From NCBI GenBank assembly GCA_964036665.1, contig OZ038532.1, positions 19,743,037 to 19,807,036 of the forward strand: a stretch of 64,000 nt of DNA, given 5' to 3'. Made by a program: the position numbers and the translations under genes. Source of the DNA: Gordius sp. MW1. Taxonomy: Eukaryota; Nematomorpha; Gordioida; Gordea; Gordiidae. Below are positions 53,001 through 56,047 of this stretch, piece after piece. Numbering within the stretch: position 1 is the first letter of the stretch; every line of letters starts with the position of its first letter. Below the pieces are notes generated by a model. The model saw nothing but the letters and a program-made list of their open reading frames with translations, was not told the origin of the DNA and searched no databases.

Positions 53001-53037
53001 CTTACCAGAATCATTGAATGTGACTTCGGAAATTTAA
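4922..53037 (+). CDS. Laminin subunit alpha, alpha-1/alpha-2 type (58-exon gene model)
   Basis: This gene encodes the long alpha chain of a laminin heterotrimer. The chain polymerises in basement membrane through its LN domain, joins beta and gamma chains through its coiled coil, and binds cell receptors through its LG domains. Exons read LN, LE, L4, LE, L4, LE, coiled coil and LG1-5, the order of vertebrate alpha-1/alpha-2 and fly wing blister. The two L4 modules exclude the alpha-3/4/5 architectures. I placed 58 exons using GT/AG sites, and intron phases match at every junction except exon 23 to 24. Exon lengths sum to 11,422 nt, one base off a multiple of three, which locates the error at that junction. 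The product would be about 3,800 residues against roughly 3,100 in vertebrate alpha-1; the excess lies in insertions in LN, L4b and the LG3-LG4 linker. Introns are full of MITEs, and I saw none inside an exon. Confidence 0.95.
5259..5419. mobile_element. Family-A MITE
   Basis: Ends CAAGGGCCCAGCCAGG and TTGGCTACGCCCATG. Internal GGCAGCCGCCCC palindrome. Flanks only weakly similar. Confidence 0.85.
5828..5982. mobile_element. Family-A MITE with exact 8-bp duplication
   Basis: Ends CATGTGCGTAGCCAAG and GGCTACGCACATG, flanked by GCTGCTGC on both sides. Both ends share the same G-to-T change (CATGTGC and GCACATG), so the change is inverted-symmetric. Confidence 0.88.
6079..6240. mobile_element. 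Family-A MITE
   Basis: Ends CTTGGGCGTAGGCAGG and CTGGCTACGCCCATG; flanks CCGAGGAA and CCGAGAAA (7 of 8). Confidence 0.87.
6496..6657. mobile_element. Family-A MITE
   Basis: Ends CATGGGCATAGCTAGG and CTGGCTACACCCATG; flanks TTAATGAT and TTAATAAA (6 of 8). Confidence 0.85.
6885..7090. mobile_element. Family-B MITE (palindromic)
   Basis: Inverted ends TGTTGTAAAAACGGCTGGGT and its reverse, with GGTCGACC blocks inside. Flanks CGATAAAT and CTACAAAT (6 of 8). Confidence 0.85.
7250..7375. mobile_element. Family-A MITE, left end degraded
   Basis: GGCAGGGAAGGGCGGCTGCC internal block and right end GCTGGCTACGCCCATG are present; the left terminal repeat is reduced to ATGGGGGCAGG. Confidence 0.75.
7858..8026. 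mobile_element. Family-A MITE, well preserved
   Basis: Ends CATGGGCGTAGCCAGG and CCTGGCTACGCCCATG are perfect inverts of 16 bp. Flanks TTCTTATG and TTCTTTTG (7 of 8). Good reference copy for the family. Confidence 0.9.
8092..8232. mobile_element. Family-B MITE, right part missing
   Basis: AAAACTGCTGGGTTTTATTC, the TTTTTTGGTCTGTTTTACTT middle and GAAACCAGACCAGAGTTGAC are present; the right terminus is absent. Confidence 0.7.
8631..13246 (+). CDS. Laminin alpha exons 2-6: LN (laminin N-terminal) domain
   Basis: Exons are 8631-8778, 9160-9322, 12002-12247, 12670-12729 and 13034-13246, with phases 1/2, 2/0, 0/0, 0/0 and 0/0. They encode the polymerisation domain at the tip of the short arm, roughly residues 37-313. 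Family hallmarks are clear: [15 protein letters not shown] and TNATCG near the start, then [30 protein letters not shown] (here [15 protein letters not shown]), [11 protein letters not shown], and [17 protein letters not shown]. Exon 6 carries an insertion of about 40 residues after the TLG sequence that is rich in P, S, T and Y and absent from vertebrate alpha-1. The 2.7-kb intron after exon 3 holds the hAT element. Confidence 0.93.
8810..8977. mobile_element. Family-A MITE just after laminin exon 2
   Basis: Ends CATGGGCGTAGCCAGC and TTGGCTAAGCCCATG; flanks TTTTATTA and TTTTAGTA (7 of 8). It starts 31 bp after the exon 2 donor. Confidence 0.88.
10397..11538. mobile_element. Non-autonomous hAT transposon with CCCGAA subterminal arrays
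   Basis: The element is 1,142 bp and ends in inverted CAGGGGTTTG and CAAACCCCTG. It is flanked by an exact 8-bp duplication, ATAAAAAC (10389-10396 and 11539-11546), the hAT target-site length. Each end carries a subterminal array of CCCGAA hexamers, about 10400-10560 on the left and 11405-11520 on the right; most of the left array reads CCCGAA on the + strand and then inverts to GGGTTC. A truncated transposase frame lies between. It sits in the laminin intron between exons 3 and 4. The exact duplication suggests a fairly young insertion. Confidence 0.9.
10759..11304 (+). pseudogene. Truncated hAT transposase N-terminal fragment (BED zinc finger)
   Basis: A 181-codon frame starts with an ATG inside the hAT element. 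Residues about 23-49 have the BED-finger spacing C...C...H....H ([18 protein letters not shown]). Residues about 116-130 read [16 protein letters not shown], a motif found just before the catalytic region of many hAT transposases. It then stops within about 235 bp of the element end, so the RNase H-like catalytic core and dimerisation domain are absent. The fragment could bind DNA but could not transpose. Whether it is expressed is unknown. Confidence 0.85.
12382..12478. mobile_element. Family-B MITE, internally deleted
   Basis: TAGTGTTGTAAAAACGGCTG at the left and GACCAAACGAAACCCAGCAG at the right, only 97 bp. In laminin intron 4. Confidence 0.8.
13285..13345. repeat. Family-A fragment in laminin intron 6
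   Basis: A G-run followed by CAAGGTGGGGCACATGTCCC resembles the family-A internal palindrome; terminal repeats are not visible. Confidence 0.4.
13693..13789. mobile_element. Family-B MITE, internally deleted
   Basis: TAGTGTTAACGGCTCGGTTT at the left, CCCAGCCGTTTTTACATA at the right. It and the copy at 12382 are the same short form (about 97 bp). A minus-strand frame over it is an artefact. Confidence 0.78.
13922..17069 (+). CDS. Laminin alpha exons 7-12: end of LN and first LE repeats (LEa)
   Basis: Exons are 13922-14011, 14472-14589, 15274-15392, 15897-16073, 16538-16696 and 16929-17069. The first encodes [14 protein letters not shown], the canonical LN end, and begins LE repeat 1. The rest encode eight-cysteine laminin-type EGF repeats with the usual CxC...GxxCxxC...GYF pattern, for example [20 protein letters not shown] and [14 protein letters not shown]. 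The last exon gives a full repeat, then the first half of a repeat split by the L4 module ([13 protein letters not shown]). These rods space the LN domain from the trimer junction. Roughly residues 314-581. MITE insertions lie in the introns at 15538 and 16185. Confidence 0.93.
14035..14152. repeat. Family-A fragment in laminin intron 7
   Basis: GGGGCAACTGCCCC, C-run, then ATTATTGCCCCAGGTTAGGC match the interior and degraded right end of family A. Confidence 0.5.
14703..14790 (+). repeat. Family-C end fragment
   Basis: ATTAATTGCTATGCAATTTA followed by GTCCGTCCTGTCCTGTCC matches the left end of the family-C elements. It lies in the laminin intron between exons 8 and 9. Confidence 0.65.
15538..15728. 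mobile_element. Family-B MITE in laminin intron 9
   Basis: Ends TAGTGTTGTAAAACCGGCTG and its inverse; flanks ATCTTGCC and ATCTCGCC (7 of 8). Confidence 0.87.
16185..16348. mobile_element. Family-A MITE in laminin intron 10
   Basis: Ends CATGGGCATAGCCAAG and TTGGCTACGCCCATG; flanks ATTCTGAA and ATTCTAGA (6 of 8). Confidence 0.86.
17429..19538 (+). CDS. Laminin alpha exons 13-15: first L4 (laminin IV type A) module and split LE
   Basis: Exons are 17429-17876, 18294-18552 and 19286-19538. Exon 13 starts with [11 protein letters not shown] and contains [19 protein letters not shown] and ALHYTVRY, the core signature of laminin IV type A domains. Exon 14 continues with [20 protein letters not shown]. 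Exon 15 starts after a short insert and resumes the split LE repeat with [20 protein letters not shown]. Phases are 0/1, 1/2 and 2/0. I chose 18294 as the exon 14 acceptor because it alone matches the phase-1 donor at 17877; the nearer upstream AGs do not. L4 modules are globular inserts in an LE repeat, and their ligands are poorly known. Roughly residues 582-901. Confidence 0.9.
17935..18087. mobile_element. Family-A MITE in laminin intron 13
   Basis: Left end CATGGGCGTAGCCCAGG. The right end is shortened to GCTCGCCCAT. Internal GGAGCGGCTGCTCC block. Confidence 0.8.
18781..18912. mobile_element. Degenerate family-A MITE
   Basis: CATGGGCATGAAGGC at the left, TCCTGGCCCATATG at the right, with TTAATATAATTATGG internal sequence as in other copies. 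Confidence 0.5.
19035..19250. repeat. Two facing family-C end fragments before laminin exon 15
   Basis: CCATAAATTGCATATCAATT ends near 19109 and ATTAATTGCTATACAATTTA starts near 19182, so two element ends face outward across about 70 bp. The right-hand one, with GTCCGTCCGTCC, stops about 40 bp before the exon 15 acceptor. Confidence 0.65.
20032..25476 (+). CDS. Laminin alpha exons 16-22: middle rod of LE repeats (LEb)
   Basis: Exons are 20032-20246, 20864-21063, 22116-22222, 22810-22987, 23420-23526, 23866-24231 and 25129-25476. Counting conserved CxC...CxxC patterns gives about ten complete LE repeats between the two L4 modules (the first begins in exon 15). Phases run 0/2, 2/1, 1/0, 0/1, 1/0, 0/0 and 0/0 and all match. 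Good examples are [31 protein letters not shown] and [16 protein letters not shown]. Exon 22 has a roughly 50-residue insertion rich in G, S, T, N and A between KCRCHGPG and [10 protein letters not shown], within the last repeat. A 203-bp hAT MITE and two adjacent family-B MITEs occupy these introns. Confidence 0.93.
21104..21293. mobile_element. Family-B MITE in laminin intron 17
   Basis: Ends TTGTTGTAAAAACGGCTGGG and AGCCGTTTTTACAACACT. It starts 40 bp after the exon 17 donor. Target duplication not recognisable. Confidence 0.82.
21575..21779. mobile_element. Family-B MITE in laminin intron 17, second copy
   Basis: Starts TAGTGTTGTCAAAACGGCTC; flanks CCTGTGTC and CTTGTGTC (7 of 8). Includes GGTCGAAATTTAAGAAAC internal sequence. 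Confidence 0.87.
21858..22048. mobile_element. Family-B MITE with exact 8-bp duplication, third copy in intron 17
   Basis: Ends TAGTGTTGTAAAAAAGGCTG and CCACACTA, flanked by ATATATGT on both sides (21850-21857 and 22049-22056). It ends 67 bp before exon 18. Confidence 0.9.
22316..22460. mobile_element. Family-A MITE in laminin intron 18
   Basis: Left GTTGTAGCCAGGGG, right CTGGCTACGTCCATG; the internal G-run has been lost. Confidence 0.7.
24392..24594. mobile_element. 203-bp hAT-like MITE with long inverted repeats
   Basis: The ends are inverted copies of TAGAGTTGTTAAATTGC, with pairing that extends about 38 bp. It is flanked by exact 8-bp duplications, GATGTTGC (24384-24391 and 24595-24602). 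No coding capacity. It lies in the laminin intron between exons 21 and 22. The first five bases fit the hAT terminal pattern. Confidence 0.88.
26136..30663 (+). CDS. Laminin alpha exons 23-26: split LE and second L4 module (L4b)
   Basis: Exons are 26136-26422, 26861-27228, 28017-28231 and 30206-30663. Exon 23 ends one LE and begins the split repeat ([14 protein letters not shown]). Exon 24 contains [13 protein letters not shown] and exon 25 [10 protein letters not shown], matching the L4 signature. Exon 26 finishes with [21 protein letters not shown]. Phases match except exon 23 to 24: the GTATAC donor at 26423 leaves phase 2, but the acceptor at 26861 needs phase 1. An earlier donor in the exon (GTCGTG or GTGGGA near 26381-26386) would fit, or a small exon is missing. 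Exon 26 contains a basic, acidic and low-complexity insertion with KKKRSAP. The 2-kb intron before exon 26 is a family-C repeat island. Confidence 0.85.
26646..26823. mobile_element. Family-A MITE in laminin intron 23
   Basis: Left CATGGGCGTAGCCAGG, right CATGGCTATGCCCATG. It sits in the intron whose splice phases do not match. Confidence 0.85.
27592..27754. mobile_element. Family-A MITE in laminin intron 24
   Basis: Ends CATGGGTGTAGCAAGG and CTGGCTACGCCCATA; flanks GATACTTA and GATACTAA (7 of 8). Confidence 0.87.
28379..29655 (-). repeat. Family-C composite element, reverse orientation
   Basis: Reading right to left it starts with ATTAATTGCTATGCAATTTA at 29655 and shows runs of GTCCGTCCG. 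Next come the CCCCACCCCTCATC segment, tRNA-unlike GGTTCGAACCC-type sequence, and five units of the CCAATGG/CCATTGG hairpin (28625, 28740, 28853, 28978 regions). It ends with the GGGCCTTCGGCCC hairpin at about 28393. It fills most of the intron before exon 26. Small ORFs over it are repeat frames. Confidence 0.8.
30875..31020. mobile_element. Family-B MITE, right part missing
   Basis: GTAAAAAACGGCGGGGTTTT, AGGTCGACCATTGGTTTTGG and ACTAAACATAAACAGACCAA are present; sequence then diverges 55 bp before exon 27. Confidence 0.75.
31076..32234 (+). CDS. Laminin alpha exons 27-28: distal LE repeats (LEc)
   Basis: Exons are 31076-31553 (phase 1/2) and 32053-32234 (phase 2/1). Exon 27 resumes the LE repeat split by L4b ([12 protein letters not shown]), has an insertion of about 25 residues rich in R, S and A, and continues with [17 protein letters not shown] and [16 protein letters not shown]. 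That last motif is shared with vertebrate alpha-1. Exon 28 finishes the repeat with GYYGDP and encodes a final repeat containing [13 protein letters not shown]. These repeats connect the second L4 to the trimerisation domain. A family-A MITE with a perfect 8-bp target duplication sits in the intron between them. Confidence 0.93.
31847..32008. mobile_element. Family-A MITE with exact 8-bp duplication in laminin intron 27
   Basis: Left CATGGGCGTGAAAG, right TTGCTACGCTCTTA; flanked by GATGCAGC on both sides (31839-31846 and 32009-32016). It ends 44 bp before the exon 28 start. Confidence 0.87.
32586..39196 (+). CDS. Laminin alpha exons 29-40: coiled-coil arm (domains II and I)
   Basis: Exons are 32586-32728, 32984-33091, 33754-33865, 34423-34576, 35365-35563, 35888-36004, 36342-36502, 37058-37196, 37423-37528, 37702-37821, 38602-38757 and 39042-39196. 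All phases match in series. Exon 29 begins with a CYHGC motif, the cysteine pair family members use for inter-chain disulfides at the trimer junction, followed by the conserved [11 protein letters not shown]. The remaining exons, about 510 residues, are polar, rich in L, K, E, N and S, with many N-x-S/T sites and no cysteine-rich repeats, as expected for the alpha strand of the heterotrimeric coiled coil. The last exon ends LMARQTAST, just before LG1. Sequence conservation is weak here, so calls rest on frame, phase and position. Confidence 0.85.
33413..33619. mobile_element. Family-B MITE in laminin intron 30
   Basis: Ends TAGTGTTGTATAAACGGCTG and CCGTTTTTATAACAATA; flanks GTATTAAG and GTTTTAAG (7 of 8). 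Confidence 0.87.
33881..34301. mobile_element. Family-E MITE, second copy in opposite orientation
   Basis: The ends read ACATAGACCACATAGACTG and its approximate inverse. Internal sequence (TTAATTAACCAAAATTAC, then CATTTTAAAATGGCGGAAAA-like) matches the 38-kb copy reversed. No clear target duplication is visible. It starts 15 bp after exon 31 in the laminin gene. Confidence 0.7.
34885..35061. mobile_element. Family-B MITE in laminin intron 32
   Basis: Degraded ends TAAGTGCTGTTAAAATGACT and AATTTTTACAGCACTT; flanks ATATATCC and TTATATCC (7 of 8). Confidence 0.82.
38018..38413. mobile_element. Family-E MITE, 396 bp (hAT-like)
   Basis: The inner parts of both ends carry inverted GATAGACTG/ACATAGACTG segments, and the element is flanked by exact TTGTATGC duplications (38010-38017 and 38414-38421). 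Internal sequence around 38040-38140 is the reverse complement of the copy at 33881-34301. It lies in the laminin intron between exons 38 and 39. Confidence 0.8.
39287..40215 (+). repeat. Family-C composite array in laminin intron 40 (first copy)
   Basis: It begins TTAATTGCTATGCAATTTAT, then GTCCGTCCGTCC, CCCCACCCCTCATCTC twice, and six units of the hairpin repeat about 115 bp apart (near 39729, 39848, 39977, 40085 and 40182). It is followed by about 250 bp of ordinary AT-rich DNA before a second copy. Confidence 0.85.
40469..41155 (+). repeat. Family-C composite array in laminin intron 40 (second copy)
   Basis: The first about 260 bp repeat 39287-39545 almost base for base, including GGTATATTAGGTTATCGC. 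Then come three hairpin units near 40882, 41013 and 41138. An internal second CTATGCAATTTA at about 40770 suggests nested insertion. The near identity of the two starts implies a recent local duplication. Confidence 0.85.
41170..41290. repeat. Foldback repeat related to 45.5 kb
   Basis: It begins TTGTCCCTCGTAAAGAATAT. Its AATATTTTTAAGAGATTTCC arm pairs with AAATTTCTTAAAAATATTG near 41262-41282. It lies at the right edge of the family-C island, 80 bp before laminin exon 41. Confidence 0.6.
41371..42807 (+). CDS. Laminin alpha exons 41-43: LG1 domain
   Basis: Exons are 41371-41702, 42271-42418 and 42677-42807, phases 0/2, 2/0 and 0/2. Exon 41 finishes the coiled coil with [12 protein letters not shown], which resembles the IKVAVS-containing stretch at the same place in vertebrate alpha-1. 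It then encodes the first LG beta-sandwich ([24 protein letters not shown]). Exon 42 gives [12 protein letters not shown] and exon 43 [20 protein letters not shown], the usual end of LG1, with CSGC closing. LG1-3 carry the integrin-binding face in characterised laminins. An RGD triplet occurs in exon 41. Confidence 0.93.
41808..41932. mobile_element. Family-A MITE, short, laminin intron 41
   Basis: Left CATGGGCTTTGCCAGC, right TTGGCTGCGCCTAAG; flanks GTTTCTGG and GTATCTGG (7 of 8). Confidence 0.8.
43520..43618. mobile_element. Family-B fragment, right half
   Basis: GACTAAAATCAAAGGTCGAC followed by CAAACGAAACACAGCCGTTT matches the right half of family B; the left terminus is absent. It ends about 45 bp before exon 44. 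Confidence 0.65.
43662..45868 (+). CDS. Laminin alpha exons 44-47: LG2 domain
   Basis: Exons are 43662-43827, 44559-44706, 45294-45417 and 45751-45868, phases 2/0, 0/1, 1/2 and 2/0. They encode [29 protein letters not shown], the [14 protein letters not shown] motif that matches YNNGTW in other family members, LFFGGLQPG and [11 protein letters not shown]. The final GCKAK leads into LG3. The strand order and Gly/Trp/Cys landmarks fit a complete LG module of about 185 residues. The intron before exon 47 holds a short foldback repeat (45488-45616). Confidence 0.92.
43926..44156. repeat. Degenerate family-A-like copy
   Basis: GTGGCGTAAATAAGGGGGGA at the left and TTGGCTACGCGCCTG at the right, 230 bp apart. 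Probably an old or composite copy. Confidence 0.4.
45488..45616. repeat. Foldback repeat, family with 41.17 kb
   Basis: AAGAGATTTATTAGCAGGAG (45495 on) is inverted at about 45578-45598, with about 38-bp arms around a 30-bp loop. It is followed by AGTATTCTTAACGAGGGACAA, whose reverse resembles 41172-41205, so two related copies lie in laminin introns. Confidence 0.7.
46265..49063 (+). CDS. Laminin alpha exons 48-51: LG3 domain and LG3-LG4 linker
   Basis: Exons are 46265-46429, 46739-46878, 47551-47907 and 48520-49063, phases 0/0, 0/2, 2/2 and 2/0. LG3 shows [44 protein letters not shown] and [11 protein letters not shown], ending at LGYCP in exon 51. Exon 50 contains an N/E/Q/R-rich insertion of about 45 residues within the LG3 fold. 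The rest of exon 51 is a linker of about 160 residues, highly acidic and polar, with a run of eight prolines preceded by MPP-type sequence near 48768-48794. The linker separates LG1-3 from LG4-5, the place where some vertebrate alpha chains are cleaved, but it is longer and I see no clear RxxR site in it. Confidence 0.9.
46960..47010. repeat. Family-A fragment
   Basis: TGCCTAGCTAGGGGAGGC and GGGGCAGTTGCCCC match the left third of family A; no right end. Confidence 0.5.
47160..47358. mobile_element. Family-B MITE in laminin intron 49
   Basis: Ends TGGTGTTGTAAAAAGGGCTG and GTTTTTACAACACTA; flanks ATTCCTAG and ATCCTTAG (6 of 8). Confidence 0.85.
49084..49290. mobile_element. Family-B MITE in laminin intron 51
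   Basis: Ends CAGTGTTGCGAAACCGGCTC and GAGCCGTTTTTGTAAACACA. It starts 20 bp after the exon 51 donor. Confidence 0.83.
49586..51480 (+). CDS. Laminin alpha exons 52-55: LG4 domain
   Basis: Exons are 49586-49728, 50249-50435, 50919-51065 and 51384-51537; the last also begins LG5. LG4 motifs are [40 protein letters not shown] (the conserved DGKWH), [15 protein letters not shown] and FIGGVPESY, then [12 protein letters not shown]. Phases are 0/2, 2/0, 0/0 and 0/1. LG4-5 bind dystroglycan and heparin in family members. The basic cluster RVRKERRK in exon 54 is the kind of patch that could do so, which is an inference. Confidence 0.92.
49977..50085. mobile_element. Family-A MITE, internally deleted
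   Basis: Left ATGGGCGTAGCCAGC, right TTGGCTACGCCCATG, only 109 bp. In laminin intron 52. Confidence 0.8.
51481..53037 (+). CDS. Laminin alpha exons 55-58: LG5 domain and C terminus
   Basis: LG5 begins at the end of exon 55 (51384-51537), then exons 51737-51870, 52046-52274 and 52865-53037, phases 1/0, 0/1 and 1/stop. Motifs are [51 protein letters not shown] (the KWH core), FFYIGGFPG and [11 protein letters not shown]. The stop codon TAA is 53035-53037. The protein ends about 25 residues after the last LG cysteine, typical for the family. A degenerate family-A fragment ends close upstream of the exon 58 acceptor. Confidence 0.94.
52697..52835. repeat. Family-A remnant close to laminin exon 58
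   Basis: CATGGGAGTAGACGGTATTG and AGGGGCAATAATGATTTAG match the left and middle of family A; the right end is lost 30 bp before the acceptor at 52865. Confidence 0.6.
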
Positions 53038-53281
53038 TTTTGAATTTAAATTTATATACGTTTACCGTGAACCCAGTGTCATTCATTATTGTATTATTTA
53101 TAACACGCCACACATTCAACCTTTGCTTGTTTGCTTATTTATCGTCGTCAGCATTTAAAATGCTTAATCGCTCATGAATTAATGTAACCTCTTAGATTGT
53201 TCAACATTCCTTTTTTTACCAACATTCCTCAAGTTTTAAATTTTTTTAAATTTTGTGCTTTAATTATGTGATAAATTTTGT

Positions 53282-53287
53282 AATAAA
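53282..53287 (+). terminator. Candidate poly(A) signal of the laminin gene
   Basis: An exact AATAAA hexamer lies 245 nt after the laminin stop codon in otherwise AT-rich DNA. It is the first AATAAA I see downstream. In such AT-rich sequence the hexamer is common, so this is only a candidate. Confidence 0.4.
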
Positions 53288-53540
53288 ATATTTGCCAAGC
53301 ACATTTGTCAGATTTATAAATTGCTTTCAAAAAATTTGGTTTTTTCATATTTGAGTTGCTTAAAATCTTCCCTTTTACTTTTGGCTTAGGTTAATGTTAC
53401 CAATTGATATTTCATTTCACTATAGAGTTTGAAATGTGACCATATGCAATGTTGAGTGCCAACAATTTTTGACTCGTAATAAGCTATCTAATTTAACCAG
53501 AAAACTACTACAGATAAATAACACGGTTCAACAAGAAAAA

Positions 53541-54060
53541 TCAACCGGCAAACTGTTTGCAGATTCTGGTAGAGTTTTTTACGGTGAACACAAATATGTT
53601 TTTAGTTTTTTCCCTATACGTCAAGTTTTTTAAATATTCGCTGTCAAAATTGCCAAAAACGCGATTTTAGCGTTCAAACGTCAATAACTTGCAAATTAGT
53701 CGGTAAAAATTTTATTTAATAGATTTAATACGTAGGTATAGGGGAGAGGAATGTATTAACAATTTTTTTTATCCTAGCACTTTTACTTTTAAATTATATA
53801 CAAAATTAACTATCTCTATCTTTTACATTGACAAATTACACCATGAATACATTTTTCTCCCATATATCTACGTATTATATCTATTAAATAAAATTTTTAC
53901 CGACTAATTTGCAAGTTATTGACGTTTGAACGCTAAAATCGCGTTTTTGGCAACTTTGATTGCGAATATCTAAAAAACTTGACGTATAGGTAAAAAATTA
54001 AAGACATATTTGTGTTCACCGTGAAAAACTCTACTCGAATCTGCAAACAGTTTGCCGGTT
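53541..54060. mobile_element. Foldback MITE with about 200-bp arms downstream of laminin
   Basis: The arms 53541-53745 and about 53868-54060 are inverted copies. They start AACCGGCAAACTGTTTGCAG and include GTTTGAACGCTAAAATCGCG in the right arm. The loop is about 120 bp. No target duplication was recognised. It lies between the laminin and dehydrogenase genes. Confidence 0.85.
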
Positions 54061-54200
54061 AATTTCACAAGTCCATTATTTGTTGACCAGTCTAATTAAT
54101 ATAATTAAATATAAGGGAATATAATTATTTTGCGTAGCTTATTTTAATGTAGAAAAATTATACATTAGTCAACAAATATTGGTGTGAAATCAAAGCAATT
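54061..54200. repeat. Small inverted repeat abutting the 53.5-kb foldback
   Basis: TTTCACAAGTCCATTATTTGTTGACCA-like sequence at 54063-54089 recurs inverted near 54170-54200 (TAGTCAACAAATATTGGTGT). It may be an outer layer of the neighbouring foldback or a separate small element. Confidence 0.45.
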
Positions 54201-55005
54201 AGCAAAATTTGTTTAGTTTTTTTTTGTTTAAAAGAGTACAAAGTTGCGAAAATAAGCGTTTTTGCCACATTTTTGAAGGCGTGTATTTCTGAAACAAATT
54301 GATAAAAATTAAAGACAAAGCATTTTAGTCGTAAAAAAATTAAAATAAAACATGCAAAAAAGAAAATAATTGAGATATAACTTACTCTATATTAAGGCAA
54401 AAGCTAAATATTTGATTTCACTCCCTTCCCTAATCTCTTGAAAAAAATGTACAAATCATGGCAAATAAGGTTTAATTTTTTATGTAGAGGGGATATAAAA
54501 GTAATTTTCTTACTAAATTTTCTCCATAAACTTAAATTAATAGTTAAAATTCATGCAATTGCAATGCGTGAAAGAGAGAAAGGTCGAGGCGTGGGAAGGA
54601 GACAGATTTGGCAGATAAAGAATGGGGATAGGGTAAAGCCTAAGTTGACTTTCCATATAAAACAAAACTAAATAGAGCCAAAACTTCGCAATTTGAACCC
54701 ACAGTTGCTTCTACAACTTTAATAATATATTTGCAAATTTGCGAGAACTTTTGCAGTATACATTCCTATAAAGGAGCAACAACGATTATTCTAATTAGAA
54801 AGCAACTACATTACAGACTTTATGCAATGGAGAAAAAACTTCTTAGTAATATCTTTATAAAATCTTTAAACCATTCCCCGGCCAGTGAATATTAAAATTC
54901 AAAACGTCTAAAAAAAATTATAAAGCTTCTGGCTAAGATTTTATAAACAAAACTTAGAATTTTTTTATATTATAAAATAATTGTTTGATAGTAGAGTAGT
55001 TAGGG

Positions 55006-55167
55006 CATGGGCGTAATCAGGGAAGGCAGAAAGGGGCGGCTGCCCCCCACTAAACAAAAAATTGTTGAAATTTATTAAAAGTATGGCTAAAATTTCTAAA
55101 AATATTCGTTTGCTCCTCTCTAAATCATTATTGCCCACCTCTAATTCCAATGCTGGCTACGCCCATG
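55006..55167. mobile_element. Family-A MITE with exact 8-bp duplication
   Basis: Ends CATGGGCGTAATCAGG and GCTGGCTACGCCCATG, flanked by AGTTAGGG on both sides (54998-55005 and 55168-55175). This is the clearest proof of the 8-bp target size. Confidence 0.92.
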
Positions 55168-55487
55168 AGTTAGGGTATGCATACACATAATATTTATAAT
55201 ATATAATTTATCGGTCACTAAGTACGTTTCTTTTTAAAACCAGGACTCTCTTTGACTATAGTAATCTGCTTAAGGGTCGTTATATTTTATCACCCTATAC
55301 AAATTAGGGTAGTGGAGTTCTTTGATTTGTAAGGTCTCAATTTAAAGAAACAACAATTAGAAGTTCGTCTTTCATTAGTGTCATTGATATAGTTTCTACC
55401 TGATGCATGTAGCCTTCGCTTGGAAGCTCAATAGCCAAAGATTGAAACATATAAAAAGTAAATATGGTAATTTACCGTTAAAATATG

Positions 55488-55680
55488 CATAGGCTTAGCC
55501 CGATGGGGCAAGAAAGGGCGGCCGCCCCCCCCCCTAAACAATGAAAAAAAATTTCAATGCAAAAAAAGCCTTAAAAATAAATAAAAATAGGCTTTGCCCC
55601 CCCCCCCTTAAATGTAATTTTAAACGTTTCGTCCCCCTCTCCCCCCCCCCCCCCTAATTTAAAACCTCGTTACACTCATG
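55488..55680. mobile_element. Family-A MITE with exact 8-bp duplication and long C-runs
   Basis: Ends CATAGGCTTAGCCCGATG and TCGTTACACTCATG, flanked by AAAATATG on both sides (55480-55487 and 55681-55688). It lies 370 bp upstream of the dehydrogenase start. Confidence 0.88.
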
Positions 55681-56047
55681 AAAATATGATTAAATTAAAA
55701 GTGTTAATCGACTTAGTGGTCCCATACATAGACGTATTTAAAAGTTTTGATAGATTTTGTCCTTTGACGTTGGTCATGCAAGTATCATCTGGTCAAAAAT
55801 ATTTTTACCTTTTCATTTTGAATTATTAGGCAACATTTTTGGTTAGTGAATATTAAAATCTTCATTTATGCTGTTGTAATTTAAATTTGTACATATATGT
55901 CTTAGAAATTTGGCTTAAAATTTATTAAATATTTGCTTATATTTCTCATTAATTTATTTTTATATTTTACAACTTTCTAATTTATAAAGTATGCATGCAT
56001 ATTTATATAATTATTTATTGTTTTTGATAAAATATTTTAGTTCCATC

